From contig OX638132.1 in assembly GCA_951804985.1 (NCBI GenBank), positions 9,219,529-9,283,528 of the forward strand: a DNA stretch of 64,000 nt, in the 5' to 3' direction. A model generated the notes under the pieces. That model saw nothing but the letters and a program-made list of their open reading frames with translations, ran no database searches and was not told the origin of the DNA. This document shows, piece by piece, positions 22,096 through 34,223 of this stretch; within the stretch, counting starts at the first letter, position 1, and each line of letters begins with the position of its first letter. Source of the DNA: Dryomyza anilis (taxonomy: Eukaryota > Arthropoda > Insecta > Diptera > Dryomyzidae). Made by a program: the position numbers and the translations under genes.

Positions 22096-22165
22096 AAGGG
22101 TTTTTCAACAGGGACACAACAAAAGTAGAGCGACAGGGACAGCGAACGATGCCATATTTCTTATA
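22096..22165 (+). mobile_element. Solo mariner 5' terminus
   Basis: AAGGGTTTTTCAACAGGGAC, then CAAAAGTAGAGCGACAGGG and GAACGATGCCATATTTCTT match the first ~68 bases of the mariner family here, after a TA. The rest of the element is absent. Confidence 0.82.
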
Positions 22166-23261
22166 TTGACACTTTAAAACAGCTAATTTTATATTCTAAT
22201 AAAATGTATTTCGTATGATGTGAGTATCTATGCAGCGTGCGTCGTATGATTGTTTATTGAATTTTTAGGTTTTGCTCATATTTGGTACAATGTCGTAGGA
22301 GGCTTTCGTCGCTGATGTCGATGTCGTCGTTATTTTGGACAGTTGGCCCCGTCCGGTCAATCGAATTATGTCTCTCTTGTCAACGATATTCAAAATACCA
22401 TGAAATGTAATGAAATCATGTCATGGAAATATAACAATATTTCACCGTTCTACGTGAATTTCACAATGTGAAATGTGAGCATTTTTATTTTAGGCACAGG
22501 GTTATCTAAGTATCGAGACATCTATCTATATATTTTGTCTATCCAACTATCTGTCACTGCTGCTTTGCGACAACGCTCTGATGTCATGTTATATCTATCA
22601 ATCGTTGGTACTGTTTGGTTCTTTTTTCTTTTTGTATTTATTGCTCATATTTCTAGGGCACAGTAATTTGGAACTTATGAAATATTGATGAATCTTTGTC
22701 GGTCTGATTGTAACATTGTCGTCAACGGCTCAATATGTCAGCAACAGTTATAAGTGTATTAGCTTATTTGTCTACTTAATATAGGTCGCCTTAAAATAGT
22801 TAATTTCTAAAAAAAGAACCTCATTGTTGAAATGGAAAAATGGTGTAACTGTAACAATGTCCTTCAGAATGAAAAGTTAGGATGAAAATTTAATGGTTCA
22901 ATATGTCAAATAAGGTCTTTATAATTTGATTCTACACAAAATATACAGTTATTGAATGAAAAATATTTAGAATGCTCGAGGGACGTTTAAGGAGTTCAAA
23001 GAATCTACTTAAATATAGATGAATCAGTAATGCTTAGATTGAAGGTCTTGTCGTAATGAAGAAGGTCGCGCAAAATCAGTGGTGCAGAAAGCCCTGTACA
23101 TTTGATGAGTTTTGACGAATCAGGTTTACAACGAAATGATTTTAAAAATGTATATTTTTTCTCAGGGATGGAAATTGTAATCGTAACCGTATCCGAAACT
23201 GTTATACAAGAAATAAACCGATATCTACAAACGATATAAACAAATTCGAACTTATAGCAGT
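22166..23261. other. AT-rich non-coding stretch
   Basis: No supported feature. A 63-codon frame at 22475-22666 has no domain. Confidence 0.35.
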
Positions 23262-23540
23262 TTTAAATATAATTAAGCCGAGCTCTCTCACCATTTTGAA
23301 ATGTGCGTGTTATATTTGTACTCAAAGTGGTGGGACCTACAGTTTATTTCCAAATCCGAACGGCGGGTGAGAGCTTTTCATAGGCAATGTTTTACTCTCG
23401 TAGGTTTGCCATTTATGACGAGAGGTAGTGCGGTATGGAAAAATGTTTCTATGAAAAGATGTTCTTAGCCCCAGTCCAGGCTTGAACCGGGAACCTTTCG
23501 GCTCGCAGTCCAACGCACTAACCACTGAGGTACCGCGACT
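23262..23540 (-). mobile_element. tRNA-derived SINE
   Basis: On the minus strand it starts with a tRNA-like head. There is an A-box-like CCTCAGTGGTTAG at 23519-23531 (reverse strand) and a B-box-like GGTTCAAGCC at 23479-23488. The body contains AACTGTAGGTCCCACCACTT and ends near GAGAGAGCTCGGC. This order (tRNA head, GTAGGTCCC block, GAGCTCGGC end) is familiar from fly SINEs. The 2788-bp duplication breakpoint (23514) falls between the A and B boxes. Confidence 0.75.
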
Positions 23541-24189
23541 AAATATAGTGTTTAAAAATGTTACAAGTCAAGAAATTTCCACTTCCAGCACAATCAAATT
23601 TGATCTGTCGAGACAAAGTTGTCCAACCAGGGTTAACAATTTTCGGTAACGTATGTAAAATAGTTTTTTGTTTTATGTATTTTAGAAGTATAAACAAAAA
23701 CTAAAATCGAAACCGTCAAACAAAGCCGGCCGAACTTACTGCCTCTTTCTGTATTTCGAAACGAAAGACTATTAGACGAAACAAATTTTATTTATCAGAA
23801 AAATGTTGTTTCTTGACGTAAAATCTAAAAAACACATAATTCAATTTCAAATTAACTTTTTTAATTGAAAATTTATCATTATTTCATCGAATTGAAAATT
23901 ATCTTCAAATGGTTTGTAGGAAAAACACCAATACCATTTCGTTATAAAACGTAAAACAGAAACCGTAACCAAAACAGTTTCATTTTAAAACGTAAAACTG
24001 AAACCGTAACCAAAACCGAGTAAGAAAACAGAAACCGAAATCTTTATTTTGGTTTTCATACTTTGAAAATCCGATCTATCAGAAAATAATAATTAATATT
24101 CTCCCGAACAAACATTTTTTACGAAAATAAATTTTATTTCAATAAAAAAATTTATTTGGAAGAATAAATTCATAAGATTTTATTCCTGA

Positions 24190-24754
24190 CTAGCTGGACC
24201 CGTGCACGACTCGTGCCCGTAAAATTCTTCCCGGTAGAATTTTTCCCCGTAGAAGTTTTAGTGTGGTGAGTTTTAGTTTGGTGCGTTTTAGTGTGATGAA
24301 TTTAGTGTGGTGAGTTTTAGTGTGGTGAGTTTAGGTGTGGTGAGTTTAGGTGTGGTGAGTTTTGGTGTAGTGAGATTAAGTAAGATGAGTAACATCCAAT
24401 TTTGAAGTTTTGTTGAAATCGATATCATTAGGACTGAGATATAGCGTACTGTATTTTTGGGTTCTATGGGAGGTGCCACTTCCCTTTGCTCAATCTGGTT
24501 TATTTATAGTTTAGAATACTCAATGTACTTTATATCATAGTAATGCAAATTTTCAGAAACATATGTTCAGTAGTTTTGCTATGAATGTGAATTATACACC
24601 AAAATTAAAAATGGGCTTGGTCAACGAAACTATATAGTGATCTTCTCCTGGGTCTGTAGGATATATATTCCAAATTTCAAGAAAATCCGTGAACAGGTGT
24701 ACGTTTGCATAGCGCACAAACAAACAAACGGAAAATGAGTTTTATATATATAGA
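24190..24754 (-). mobile_element. Non-autonomous Helitron, copy 3 (565 bp, best preserved)
   Basis: On the minus strand it starts TCTATATATATAAAACTCAT after an A and ends CCAGCTAG before a T, so it sits between A and T with no target duplication. About 12 bases before the end is the palindromic hairpin GGGCACGAGTCGTGCAC. These are the textbook Helitron ends: TC start, subterminal hairpin, CTAG end, AT target. Inside are the CTGTTTGTTTG motif, the TATATATCCTACAGACC block and a CTCACCACAC minisatellite of about eight units (24255-24375). It encodes no Rep/helicase. Confidence 0.93.
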
Positions 24755-26063
24755 TTGGGTGGAAAATATTATGATGGGGTTTTAAATGAATTCCAATCAA
24801 TTTATAACGATAATTAAAATAAGTCGATATAATAAATAAGGACTATGCCTTTTAGTTTACTGGTTATGTACTTATTTATCAATGTGTTATGTGTGCTTCT
24901 ATGTTTTACTACTTTTATATATATATCGAGATATTATATATATTTGGACAAATAAATGAATTATTTTATTTAGAAGGTCTCTTAATGTTTTTATTTACCG
25001 TATGTAAACATTAACACAACATTGCGTTGTGTGTTCCCTTTGAACGGGTTTTCACGCTTTCAAGACCCAGCCCAGTAATAACAACAGCAGAAATAATAGC
25101 GCGTTGGTGGTAACCCAAGCAACCGTACAAATGACCAACAAGCATTGTGCGAGCAGCGGTCCAAAAAGTGTAAAAAACGACCGTCAACTACGTCCGCTCG
25201 ACCGACGACGACGACACACCAACGTGTAGTCGTCGTCATTCATGCAAAATCCATCCATTCAAAAACTCTTGACTTTGGGACATCGCTGACCTAGTTTGGA
25301 CAAAATTTTATTTTACTTTTTTTTTTCATTCTCTCACTAACTCAATTACTCACTCTCTGCTCTCTCCCGTGTGTTTTTTTTTCTGCATTTATTATTATTT
25401 AATCAAAGAAATTATAAAAAGTGAACCACTTCTTGACCTACTTCATTCATCATGTGTATATTAAAAAAAATATTGAAATGTTGCTGAAAGAGTCGAGTCA
25501 GTAGCAGCAGAGCGCCTCATTTTGGCTCTTGCTAGAACTACTTGCAATTTGAATTTTTACCAAAGGTTTGAGAATGAAAAATGTTGATGTATATTTATTT
25601 TACCCAACTTAGATATAACGTAAATGTACTTAATAACGTCACCAGCCAGGGATGTTCAACTATGAAGTAAATTCATATTTTTTAAGTACTTTTGTCAAAT
25701 GGAAACTACTCATTATTCAATTACACATTGAATTCTACAAATTGAGGGAGGGTTGTTTGTTTAATCTGGAATGAAACCTATCATTTCTGGTTGAAATTGA
25801 GTCAAAGTTTCGTACTGAAATAATGTAGTGGTGTTTGGTAAAAAAACGGACAAAATTCTTAGCATCTAATGTTCGTTAAGAATTTTGGAGAAACATGATG
25901 GGCATAATTTACTCCTGTTGTATATTTCAATCGGCAGGCTTTAAAGGGTAAAAGAAATGTATTATACAACCGTCTTCAAGGAATGCTTCGCAGCGACTGA
26001 AATTTTTGAAAATTTGACGTAAAATATCCAGTTAGTGTTTCAATTCCATTTATTCTATAGATA
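24755..26063. other. Mixed DNA with a GC-richer island
   Basis: 25040-25260 is GC-richer (GCGCGTTGGTGGTAACCC, GACCGACGACGACGACAC) and 25420-25540 is leader-like (GAGTCGAGTCAGTAGCAGCA). It could be regulatory. The block is repeated at 27543-28851. Confidence 0.3.
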
Positions 26064-26303
26064 ACACTCAAAATAAAGTCTGCTTTAAATATCCGAAATC
26101 GTTTGTGTATTTTACGAAAATTCGTGAAATTTAACCACGAAATATTTCGTAAAATACACGAAAGAACTTTCGTAAATTTATAATAAAATTACGAATTTTA
26201 ATTGTTTATTTTACGAAACTATTATCTACGAAGGCCATTCGTACATATTAAGAATGATTGGTAATTTATTGAATACTTGTGTACCATGTTACGAATATAT
26301 TCG
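26064..26303 (+). mobile_element. ACACTC element, truncated by the duplication junction
   Basis: The first 240 bases of the element that is complete at 28852-30043. It ends abruptly at the CG junction where the second duplication unit begins. Confidence 0.85.
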
Positions 26304-29091
26304 CACTAACCACTGAGGTACCGCGACTAAATATAGTGTTTAAAAATGTTACAAGTCAAGAAATTTCCACTTCCAGCACAATCAAATTTGATCTGTCGAG
26401 ACAAAGTTGTCCAACCAGGGTTAACAATTTTCGGTAACGTATGTAAAATAGTTTTTTGTTTTATGTATTTTAGAAGTATAAACAAAAACTAAAATCGAAA
26501 CCGTCAAACAAAGCCGGCCGAACTTACTGCCTCTTTCTGTATTTCGAAACGAAAGACTATTAGACGAAACAAATTTTATTTATCAGAAAAATGTTGTTTC
26601 TTGACGTAAAATCTAAAAAACACATAATTCAATTTCAAATTAACTTTTTTAATTGAAAATTTATCATTATTTCATCGAATTGAAAATTATCTTCAAATGG
26701 TTTGTAGGAAAAACACCAATACCATTTCGTTATAAAACGTAAAACAGAAACCGTAACCAAAACAGTTTCATTTTAAAACGTAAAACTGAAACCGTAACCA
26801 AAACCGAGTAAGAAAACAGAAACCGAAATCTTTATTTTGGTTTTCATACTTTGAAAATCCGATCTATCAGAAAATAATAATTAATATTCTCCCGAACAAA
26901 CATTTTTTACGAAAATAAATTTTATTTCAATAAAAAAATTTATTTGGAAGAATAAATTCATAAGATTTTATTCCTGACTAGCTGGACCCGTGCACGACTC
27001 GTGCCCGTAAAATTCTTCCCGGTAGAATTTTTCCCCGTAGAAGTTTTAGTGTGGTGAGTTTTAGTTTGGTGCGTTTTAGTGTGATGAATTTAGTGTGGTG
27101 AGTTTTAGTGTGGTGAGTTTAGGTGTGGTGAGTTTAGGTGTGGTGAGTTTTGGTGTAGTGAGATTAAGTAAGATGAGTAACATCCAATTTTGAAGTTTTG
27201 TTGAAATCGATATCATTAGGACTGAGATATAGCGTACTGTATTTTTGGGTTCTATGGGAGGTGCCACTTCCCTTTGCTCAATCTGGTTTATTTATAGTTT
27301 AGAATACTCAATGTACTTTATATCATAGTAATGCAAATTTTCAGAAACATATGTTCAGTAGTTTTGCTATGAATGTGAATTATACACCAAAATTAAAAAT
27401 GGGCTTGGTCAACGAAACTATATAGTGATCTTCTCCTGGGTCTGTAGGATATATATTCCAAATTTCAAGAAAATCCGTGAACAGGTGTACGTTTGCATAG
27501 CGCACAAACAAACAAACGGAAAATGAGTTTTATATATATAGATTGGGTGGAAAATATTATGATGGGGTTTTAAATGAATTCCAATCAATTTATAACGATA
27601 ATTAAAATAAGTCGATATAATAAATAAGGACTATGCCTTTTAGTTTACTGGTTATGTACTTATTTATCAATGTGTTATGTGTGCTTCTATGTTTTACTAC
27701 TTTTATATATATATCGAGATATTATATATATTTGGACAAATAAATGAATTATTTTATTTAGAAGGTCTCTTAATGTTTTTATTTACCGTATGTAAACATT
27801 AACACAACATTGCGTTGTGTGTTCCCTTTGAACGGGTTTTCACGCTTTCAAGACCCAGCCCAGTAATAACAACAGCAGAAATAATAGCGCGTTGGTGGTA
27901 ACCCAAGCAACCGTACAAATGACCAACAAGCATTGTGCGAGCAGCGGTCCAAAAAGTGTAAAAAACGACCGTCAACTACGTCCGCTCGACCGACGACGAC
28001 GACACACCAACGTGTAGTCGTCGTCATTCATGCAAAATCCATCCATTCAAAAACTCTTGACTTTGGGACATCGCTGACCTAGTTTGGACAAAATTTTATT
28101 TTACTTTTTTTTTTCATTCTCTCACTAACTCAATTACTCACTCTCTGCTCTCTCCCGTGTGTTTTTTTTTCTGCATTTATTATTATTTAATCAAAGAAAT
28201 TATAAAAAGTGAACCACTTCTTGACCTACTTCATTCATCATGTGTATATTAAAAAAAATATTGAAATGTTGCTGAAAGAGTCGAGTCAGTAGCAGCAGAG
28301 CGCCTCATTTTGGCTCTTGCTAGAACTACTTGCAATTTGAATTTTTACCAAAGGTTTGAGAATGAAAAATGTTGATGTATATTTATTTTACCCAACTTAG
28401 ATATAACGTAAATGTACTTAATAACGTCACCAGCCAGGGATGTTCAACTATGAAGTAAATTCATATTTTTTAAGTACTTTTGTCAAATGGAAACTACTCA
28501 TTATTCAATTACACATTGAATTCTACAAATTGAGGGAGGGTTGTTTGTTTAATCTGGAATGAAACCTATCATTTCTGGATGAAATTGAGTCAAAGTTTCG
28601 TACTGAAATAATGTAGTGGTGTTTGGTAAAAAAACGGACAAAATTCTTAGCATCTAATGTTCGTTAAGAATTTTGGAGAAACATGATGGGCATAATTTAC
28701 TCCTGTTGTATATTTCAATCGGCAGGCTTTAAAGGGTAAAAGAAATGTATTATACAACCGTCTTCAAGGAATGCTTCGCAGCGACTGAAATTTTTGAAAA
28801 TTTGACGTAAAATATCCAGTTAGTGTTTCAATTCCATTTATTCTATAGATAACACTCAAAATAAAGTCTGCTTTAAATATCCGAAATCGTTTGTGTATTT
28901 TACGAAAATTCGTGAAATTTAACCACGAAATATTTCGTAAAATACACGAAAGAACTTTCGTAAATTTATAATAAAATTACGAATTTTAATTGTTTATTTT
29001 ACGAAACTATTATCTACGAAGGCCATTCGTACATATTAAGAATGATTGGTAATTTATTGAATACTTGTGTACCATGTTACGAATATATTCG
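26302..29091. repeat. Tandem duplication, copy 2
   Basis: It starts CGCACTAACCACTGAGG, inside the SINE head, and runs to ATATATTCG, after which the ACACTC element continues without a break. It therefore represents the original right-hand flank, and copy 1 the original left-hand flank. Confidence 0.98.
26978..27542 (-). mobile_element. Non-autonomous Helitron, copy 4 (duplicate of copy 3)
   Basis: Identical to 24190-24754 as far as I can see, and carried by the tandem duplication, not by a separate insertion. Confidence 0.93.
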
Positions 29092-30043
29092 TACATTTTA
29101 CGAAAGTATTGGTACTTTTAACGATACTTTGTTAAATTTATCGTAAAATTATGAATTTAAATTGTTCATTTTAAGAAACTATTATCTACGAAAGCCATTC
29201 GTACATATTACGAATGATTGATAATTTATTGAATACTTGTGTACCTTGTTACCAATTGTTACCAATTGTTACCAATATATTCGTACATTTTACGAAAGTA
29301 TTCATACTTTTGACGATACTTTGTTAAAAAAAAAAACTGACTATAAAAATGACGATTCATAAATATATGAAAAATATGAAATATGATACTTTTGACACAA
29401 ACAAAACTAACACATTTTAAACCTTTTTGTATTCATAACTATCTATTTGCGTAAATATATGGTTTAAAAACCCTCGATGAAAATAGCGATTCATTCACAA
29501 AAATTTGAAACATTATGCATTGATTTAATACTATTGCACTTTTAGCACAAACAGAACTCACACCGAATACTTTTTAAAACTGTTTGTATTTTATAACTAT
29601 CTGCTTGCGACCGTGATACCAATTATAATAAAATGCAGCTCCAAGTATTGACACTACTTATTTCTGTGTTTGCTAGTGATTCGAAAAAAACACGAATGTT
29701 TCGTAAAATTCTACATATAGCCTCACAATTTACAAAAGTTTAGTAATTTATTCGTAAAATGTAAAGCTCATTCGTAAAATATGTTTTTCTTTCGTAAAAA
29801 AATTGTAAAAGAAAATAATATAACGAAAGTTTCGTAATTTAAACGAAATATTCATAATTTTGCTGTTGTTTTAATTATATAAATATTGATTCGTAATATA
29901 TACGAATTGTTCGTAAAAAATAATGTGGGAAAAAATAGAAATTACAAATGTTTCGTGTATTCTACGAATTATTCGTGTATTTTACGAAATTAAAAATTAC
30001 GAAATAACATTTCGTAAAATGTACTAGAAATTATTTTGAGTGT
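28852..30043 (+). mobile_element. TTCGTAA-rich element with ACACTCAAAATAA ends (1192 bp)
   Basis: The ends ACACTCAAAATAA and TTATTTTGAGTGT are perfect 13-bp inverted repeats, flanked by AGATA on both sides (28847-28851 and 30044-30048), a likely 5-bp target duplication. The element is dominated by TTCGTAAAAT/ATTTTACGAA motifs in both orientations. The 28974-29330 part is a tandem pair of about 172-185 bp units (TTATCTACGAAGGCCATTCG and TTATCTACGAAAGCCATTCG). The second unit also has a GTTACCAATT triplet (29250-29278). No coding frame. Confidence 0.8.
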
Positions 30044-30048
30044 AGATA

Positions 30049-30765
30049 AGTTTAAGTGGCAGTTACTACAAGGCGAACAATTTTAATTTTTTAGATGATA
30101 ATGATGATCGCTACATCAATAAAACTAAAATTGTAACTAGTAATTTTCTCGTATCAATATTGATTTTTTTTTAATTTGTTTCGAAATCGTTAAAAAATTA
30201 CATTTCGATATCGATACTATGTCGAATCGAAATACTTTGAATTCTTATAATGTATTCTTACAACAACGATATCGTTAACGATAGAGCATTTTTGTTTTTA
30301 AAAACGCTATCACTAACGAAACATTGACGATGTTCGAAAACGATATTATTCATAATGTTCGTTCGAACAATATCGTTTCGAATTTGTATCAATATCGTTT
30401 GGTATGCTGCGACCAGATTTTTTTTTTTAATGCAAAATAAACGTATTTCGAAACGGGTTTTGTGTTTAAATTTTATATATATCGGAAAAATCAATGCGAC
30501 AATACGTTTTCGTAAATGAAGATTTAGTAAAATAGACGATTTAATGTGTAGTACAACTCAGCATTTGTGATTTTTAACTACGTTCCAATTTTTATTTTCG
30601 TATTTTTTACAATTTGATATTCGTTTAACATAAAGAAGGATCATACAAGAAAGGACAGATAAAAATGTTCTGGTCAATGTTAATGTTATGTTCTTAGTTT
30701 TATTAGTACTATTCTTTTGTGAGTAATATCAAGGTGTGTGGAATTTAAAATATCTCTTAAAACTA
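30049..30765. other. Non-coding stretch with CGATATCG motifs
   Basis: 30140-30400 is rich in CGATATCG/TATCGTT motifs in both orientations (GATATCGTTAACGATAGAGC versus AACGCTATCACTAACG), related in style to 4620-4800. The rest is AT-rich. Confidence 0.4.
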
Positions 30766-31281
30766 CACCGAGAAAATAAAACTTTAAAATCACTTTAAAC
30801 TCCGGTACAAAACACTTTATAATTTAAAGTGTGCATGTATGAAAGTCAGCCGTATTTGAAAATATTAAATTTCAAAGTGTTTACTTTAAATTTTAAATAA
30901 ATTTTATATTTTAATGTGACACTTTAATTTTTAAAGTTGGACTTTTACATCTAAAGTGTCACTTTTAATTTTTTGTAAGAGAACAAAAAATTCTCTCAAT
31001 GAGCGTCAGATCGTATGGCCATTGCGTGCGTTACCTCTCTCTTTCTCATTATTGATATTTGTTGTATTTGTTAACCATTTCGACATCCCTTTTATTCGTA
31101 CAGTTTGTCAAATTGTGCGTATGAACTATGTTCTACTGGCATGAAGATAAATTGTGTTAAATGATATATATTGAATTTTAATGTGATAAATTTCAAATTA
31201 AATTGTTGCACTTTAAATTCGTCAAATCTTTAAATTGAAAGCGTAAACTTTAAAATTTAAAGTGCACTTTTTTTCTCGGTG
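30766..31281 (+). mobile_element. CACCGAG-ended MITE, copy 2 (516 bp)
   Basis: Complete copy with CACCGAGAAAATAAAACTTT and TTTTTTTCTCGGTG ends and a TA on each side. It retains ACTTTAAAATTTAAAGTGCA near the right end, which the 10-kb copy has lost. Confidence 0.93.
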
Positions 31282-32489
31282 TACCAATGTCTATTTAGTC
31301 AAATTTTTGGACATAACTCAGGAATATCAAACGCTTAGACCTCGAACTTAATTAACATTTGTTACCATACGAATCCGCTGTCACTTCACATAGGCATTTT
31401 AAACGAATTAATTGCACAAATCGATCGAATCACTTTTCATTATGCAAATGCATATTTTTATTATTTACATTACTCGCAGTTCAATAAATTGCCTTCAAAA
31501 CATTAGCAGTAAGTGTATTCAACTTCATCGTCATTACCATCAGCATTAATGTTGGCAGTAACCATAATCGTCGCCACTTCATGATTTACATGCATAATTA
31601 GCAGGCCCATCAGTTCAGCAGTTCGTCAGCCGTACACATCGTATGTACCGTGCCGTCCAGCTGTCGTCCGTTCGTTTTAAAATAAGCTTCTGACTGTGAA
31701 CCGTGTATAGCTCTGTCTGTTCTTCGAATATAGTCTGTCTGTCTGTACGAACATTGGTCATTAAATGGTTACTCCATTTGAATGGGTTTCAGCCTTAAAA
31801 ATAATTATTAACTTCACTTCAGTTCACTCCACTCTACCTGTAAATGTATATACCCTATACGTAATATCTACGTTCGTATTTTTGTCTCTATCTGGTTCGT
31901 TCATTGACCATAGAACCTTGTATATTTTTGTTTTAAATACCTTTTATAACCTTTTAGTTTTGACGTGTTGTGTTCTTCGGTTTTGTTTGTTTGCTGGCTT
32001 GTTGTAGTTGTATAGACCTCATCAATTTATGAATTCACAGAATCCTTGAACATTTTCGGCTCAAGTTTGAAATAAGTTTAGTTTATTTTTAGCAAACTTT
32101 GTCAATGATTTTTTCCTTGTGTTTTTTTTTATATAATATAGGCAACTGTTTGTTGTGTACCATTAAATATAACAAATGTCTGAATCATAACACTTTATAT
32201 TTGAGTTATGTCGCCTAAAAATATACCTGCCTTTTTAAAATTAAGAATGTTTAGTAATCGTTGAAGACCTGTTTATTAAATAGACATAATGACAGTCATA
32301 CCCATAGATATAACCATAATAACTACTGCTACTATTTATGAGCCACTTCAAGAACCGGCAACGACGTCAACGGTGTATCTGGGCTATGCTAAAAATCAAT
32401 TTTATGCGTTCATTTGCTATTACTAAACACGTTTAGCTGCAGGCGCTCGAGCAAAACACTAAAAAAAAAGCGCAGTGAATTGGTTTTTT
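31282..32489. other. Non-coding, partly leader- or enhancer-like
   Basis: 31600-31760 is GC-richer (GCCGTACACATCGTATGTAC, GTGCCGTCCAGCTGTCGTCC, then CTGTCTGTCTGT). An ATG frame at 31765-32007 (80 codons) is hydrophobic without a recognisable domain. I treat it as unproven. Confidence 0.3.
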
Positions 32490-32900
32490 GCATATGGGTG
32501 ATTCCTCGTCAGATCAACCGAAGGTTTGGCAGCACCATCTCAGAAATTAATGAAATTTGGTAGGGGTGTTTTATGACTTGAAATTATGAAAAACGCAAAA
32601 TTTCAGTTTCCTAACTGCAATGGTTTCAGAGATATGAGTCCTTGAAATATAAAAAACTCACAAAAAATGCACAAAGTTGCACTAGCTTAACTTACTGTAA
32701 CTTAGTAAATAGTTAAGTTATCGAAACCATTTAAACCACTATGTAAAGGTTATAAAACTGATCAAAAGTGGAAATATTAAAATTTGTAATATTAGGGTGA
32801 CCATTAGTACATATTAATCATAATATTATTAAAAATGGATTATCTCAATAACTCCCTTTTTAAAATTTTCAATTGATTTGACGTGGAATAACCCATATGC
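32490..32900. mobile_element. MITE with GCATATGGGT ends (411 bp)
   Basis: The left end GCATATGGGTGATTCCTCG (32490-) and the right end CGTGGAATAACCCATATGC (-32900) are inverted repeats over about 27 bases with three mismatches. The GGGTTATTCC...TCAAATC terminus resembles the left end of the foldback at 43165. No target duplication is certain. Confidence 0.8.
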
Positions 32901-33068
32901 TATAAATACAAATCCCATCAATTACATGACAAACATGGGCAAATAAGGGCAAAATCCTACTAGGGTTCCCAGCAAATCAAACGATATATTAATAAATTTT
33001 CGTTTTCAACAATCTATAATGATACGAACAAGATACAGGGCTTTAAATAAATTCCAATTCATCTAGAA

Positions 33069-34112
33069 CAATATTGCTAAACAAATTTAATATTTTTTTT
33101 ACAAAAATGTTAAAGTTTAATGTAATGTTAGTTTTACTGCCTTTTTCTGTAATTCGAAACGAAAGACTATTGGACGAAAGTGACGTAATCTTAAATAAAT
33201 GTCTTAAGTTTTAAAAGTCAAGTAACAAGACGTCAAAATTTGTGTAACGATATTTTGACGTCAAATGTTCGTTTCGAAATATAGAAAGTGTATATTACCC
33301 CCTTATTTTGTGAAACAAAACGAAAAGTGATTCGTCAAAAAAACGTCAGAAATTCCAGTGACAGAATGTCTTTGCATAAACATTTTGTTTCGTTTTACAA
33401 AATATGGGGGTTAGTTTTATATTGAATATTTGTCCCTATTTTCAAATTTTTTTAAGATCGTATGTTCTACAAAAATATTACGTTCGACGTCTCTTACGAA
33501 AACTAATACTTTCATATTTTTATGTGGACATTTTCATATAATAATTTGAAACGTGTTAGTTTTCGTAAAAGGCGTCGAAATATGCACTTACAATATTGCT
33601 AAACAAATTTAATATTTTTTTTACAAAAATGTTAAAGTTTAATGTAATGTTAGTTTTACTGCCTTTTTCTGTAATTCGAAACGAAAGACTATTGGACGAA
33701 AGTGACGTAATCTTAAATAAATGTCTTAAGTTTTAAAAGTCAAGTAACAAGACGTCAAAATTTGTGTAACGATATTTTGACGTCAAATGTTCGTTTCGAA
33801 ATATAGAAAGTGTATATTACCCCCTTATTTTGTGAAACAAAACGAAATGTGATTCGTCAAAAAAACGTCAGAAATTCCAGTGACAGAATGTCTTTGCATA
33901 AACATTTTGTTTCGTTTTACAAAATATGGGGGTTAGTTTTATATTGAATATTTGTCCCTATTTTCAAATTTTTTTAAGATCGTATGTTCTACAAAAATAT
34001 TACGTTCGACGTCTCTTACGAAAACTAATACTTTCATATTTTTATGTGGACATTTTCATATAATAATTTGAAACGTGTTAGTTTTCGTAAAAGGCGTCGA
34101 AATATGCACTTA
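33069..34112. repeat. 522-bp tandem duplication (two units)
   Basis: Units 33069-33590 and 33591-34112 start CAATATTGCTAAACAAATTT and are identical apart from one base I noticed (ACGAAAAGTG near 33324 versus ACGAAATGTG). Each unit is built from three consecutive inverted repeats: about 33141-33287 (CTTTTTCTGTAATTCG/CGAAATATAGAAAG), 33298-33410, and about 33486-33577 (CTTACGAAAACTAATAC/GTGTTAGTTTTCGTAA). Confidence 0.97.
33298..33410. mobile_element. Tourist-like MITE with CCCCCTTATTTTGTG ends (113 bp)
   Basis: The left CCCCCTTATTTTGTGAAAC and right TTTTACAAAATATGGGGG are inverted. Both sides have TTA (33295-33297, 33411-33413), which fits a PIF/Harbinger TWA target duplication. The same element recurs at 33820-33932 in the second tandem unit. 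Confidence 0.75.
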
Positions 34113-34223
34113 CAAAATAAAAATATGCAATATAAAAAACATGCAACTTCAATTTTTTAATAGATCATATTTATTTTAACACAAATATTAATCATATAGA
34201 TCATATATAATAAGTAGTAAAAA

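Larger units (their letters stand above)
23514..26301. repeat. Tandem duplication, copy 1 (2788 bp)
   Basis: Every line of sequence from 23514 recurs 2788 bases later, through 26303/29091. I saw one difference (GGTTGAAATT near 25790 versus GGATGAAATT). The junction carries a two-base CG overlap. The unit holds a decayed repeat (23757-23915), GTAACC/AAACCG-rich DNA (23925-24060), a Helitron, leader-like DNA and the first 240 bases of the ACACTC element. Confidence 0.98.

Noticed and set aside
23460..23535. True tRNA gene on the minus strand
   Set aside because: A and B boxes are present but stems are poor, and the downstream GTAGGTCCC and GAGCTCGGC body shows it is a SINE.
24288..24479. 63-codon frame repeated at 27076-27267, with LTTPK repeats
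   Set aside because: It is the translation of the Helitron minisatellite and flank; the repetition comes from the tandem duplication.
28852..30043. CRISPR-like array because of evenly recurring TTCGTAA motifs
   Set aside because: Spacing and orientation vary, there are no unique spacers of fixed length, and the DNA is clearly insect repeat DNA.
31765..32007. 80-codon membrane protein gene
   Set aside because: Hydrophobicity follows from T-rich codons; no family, no splice signals of quality.
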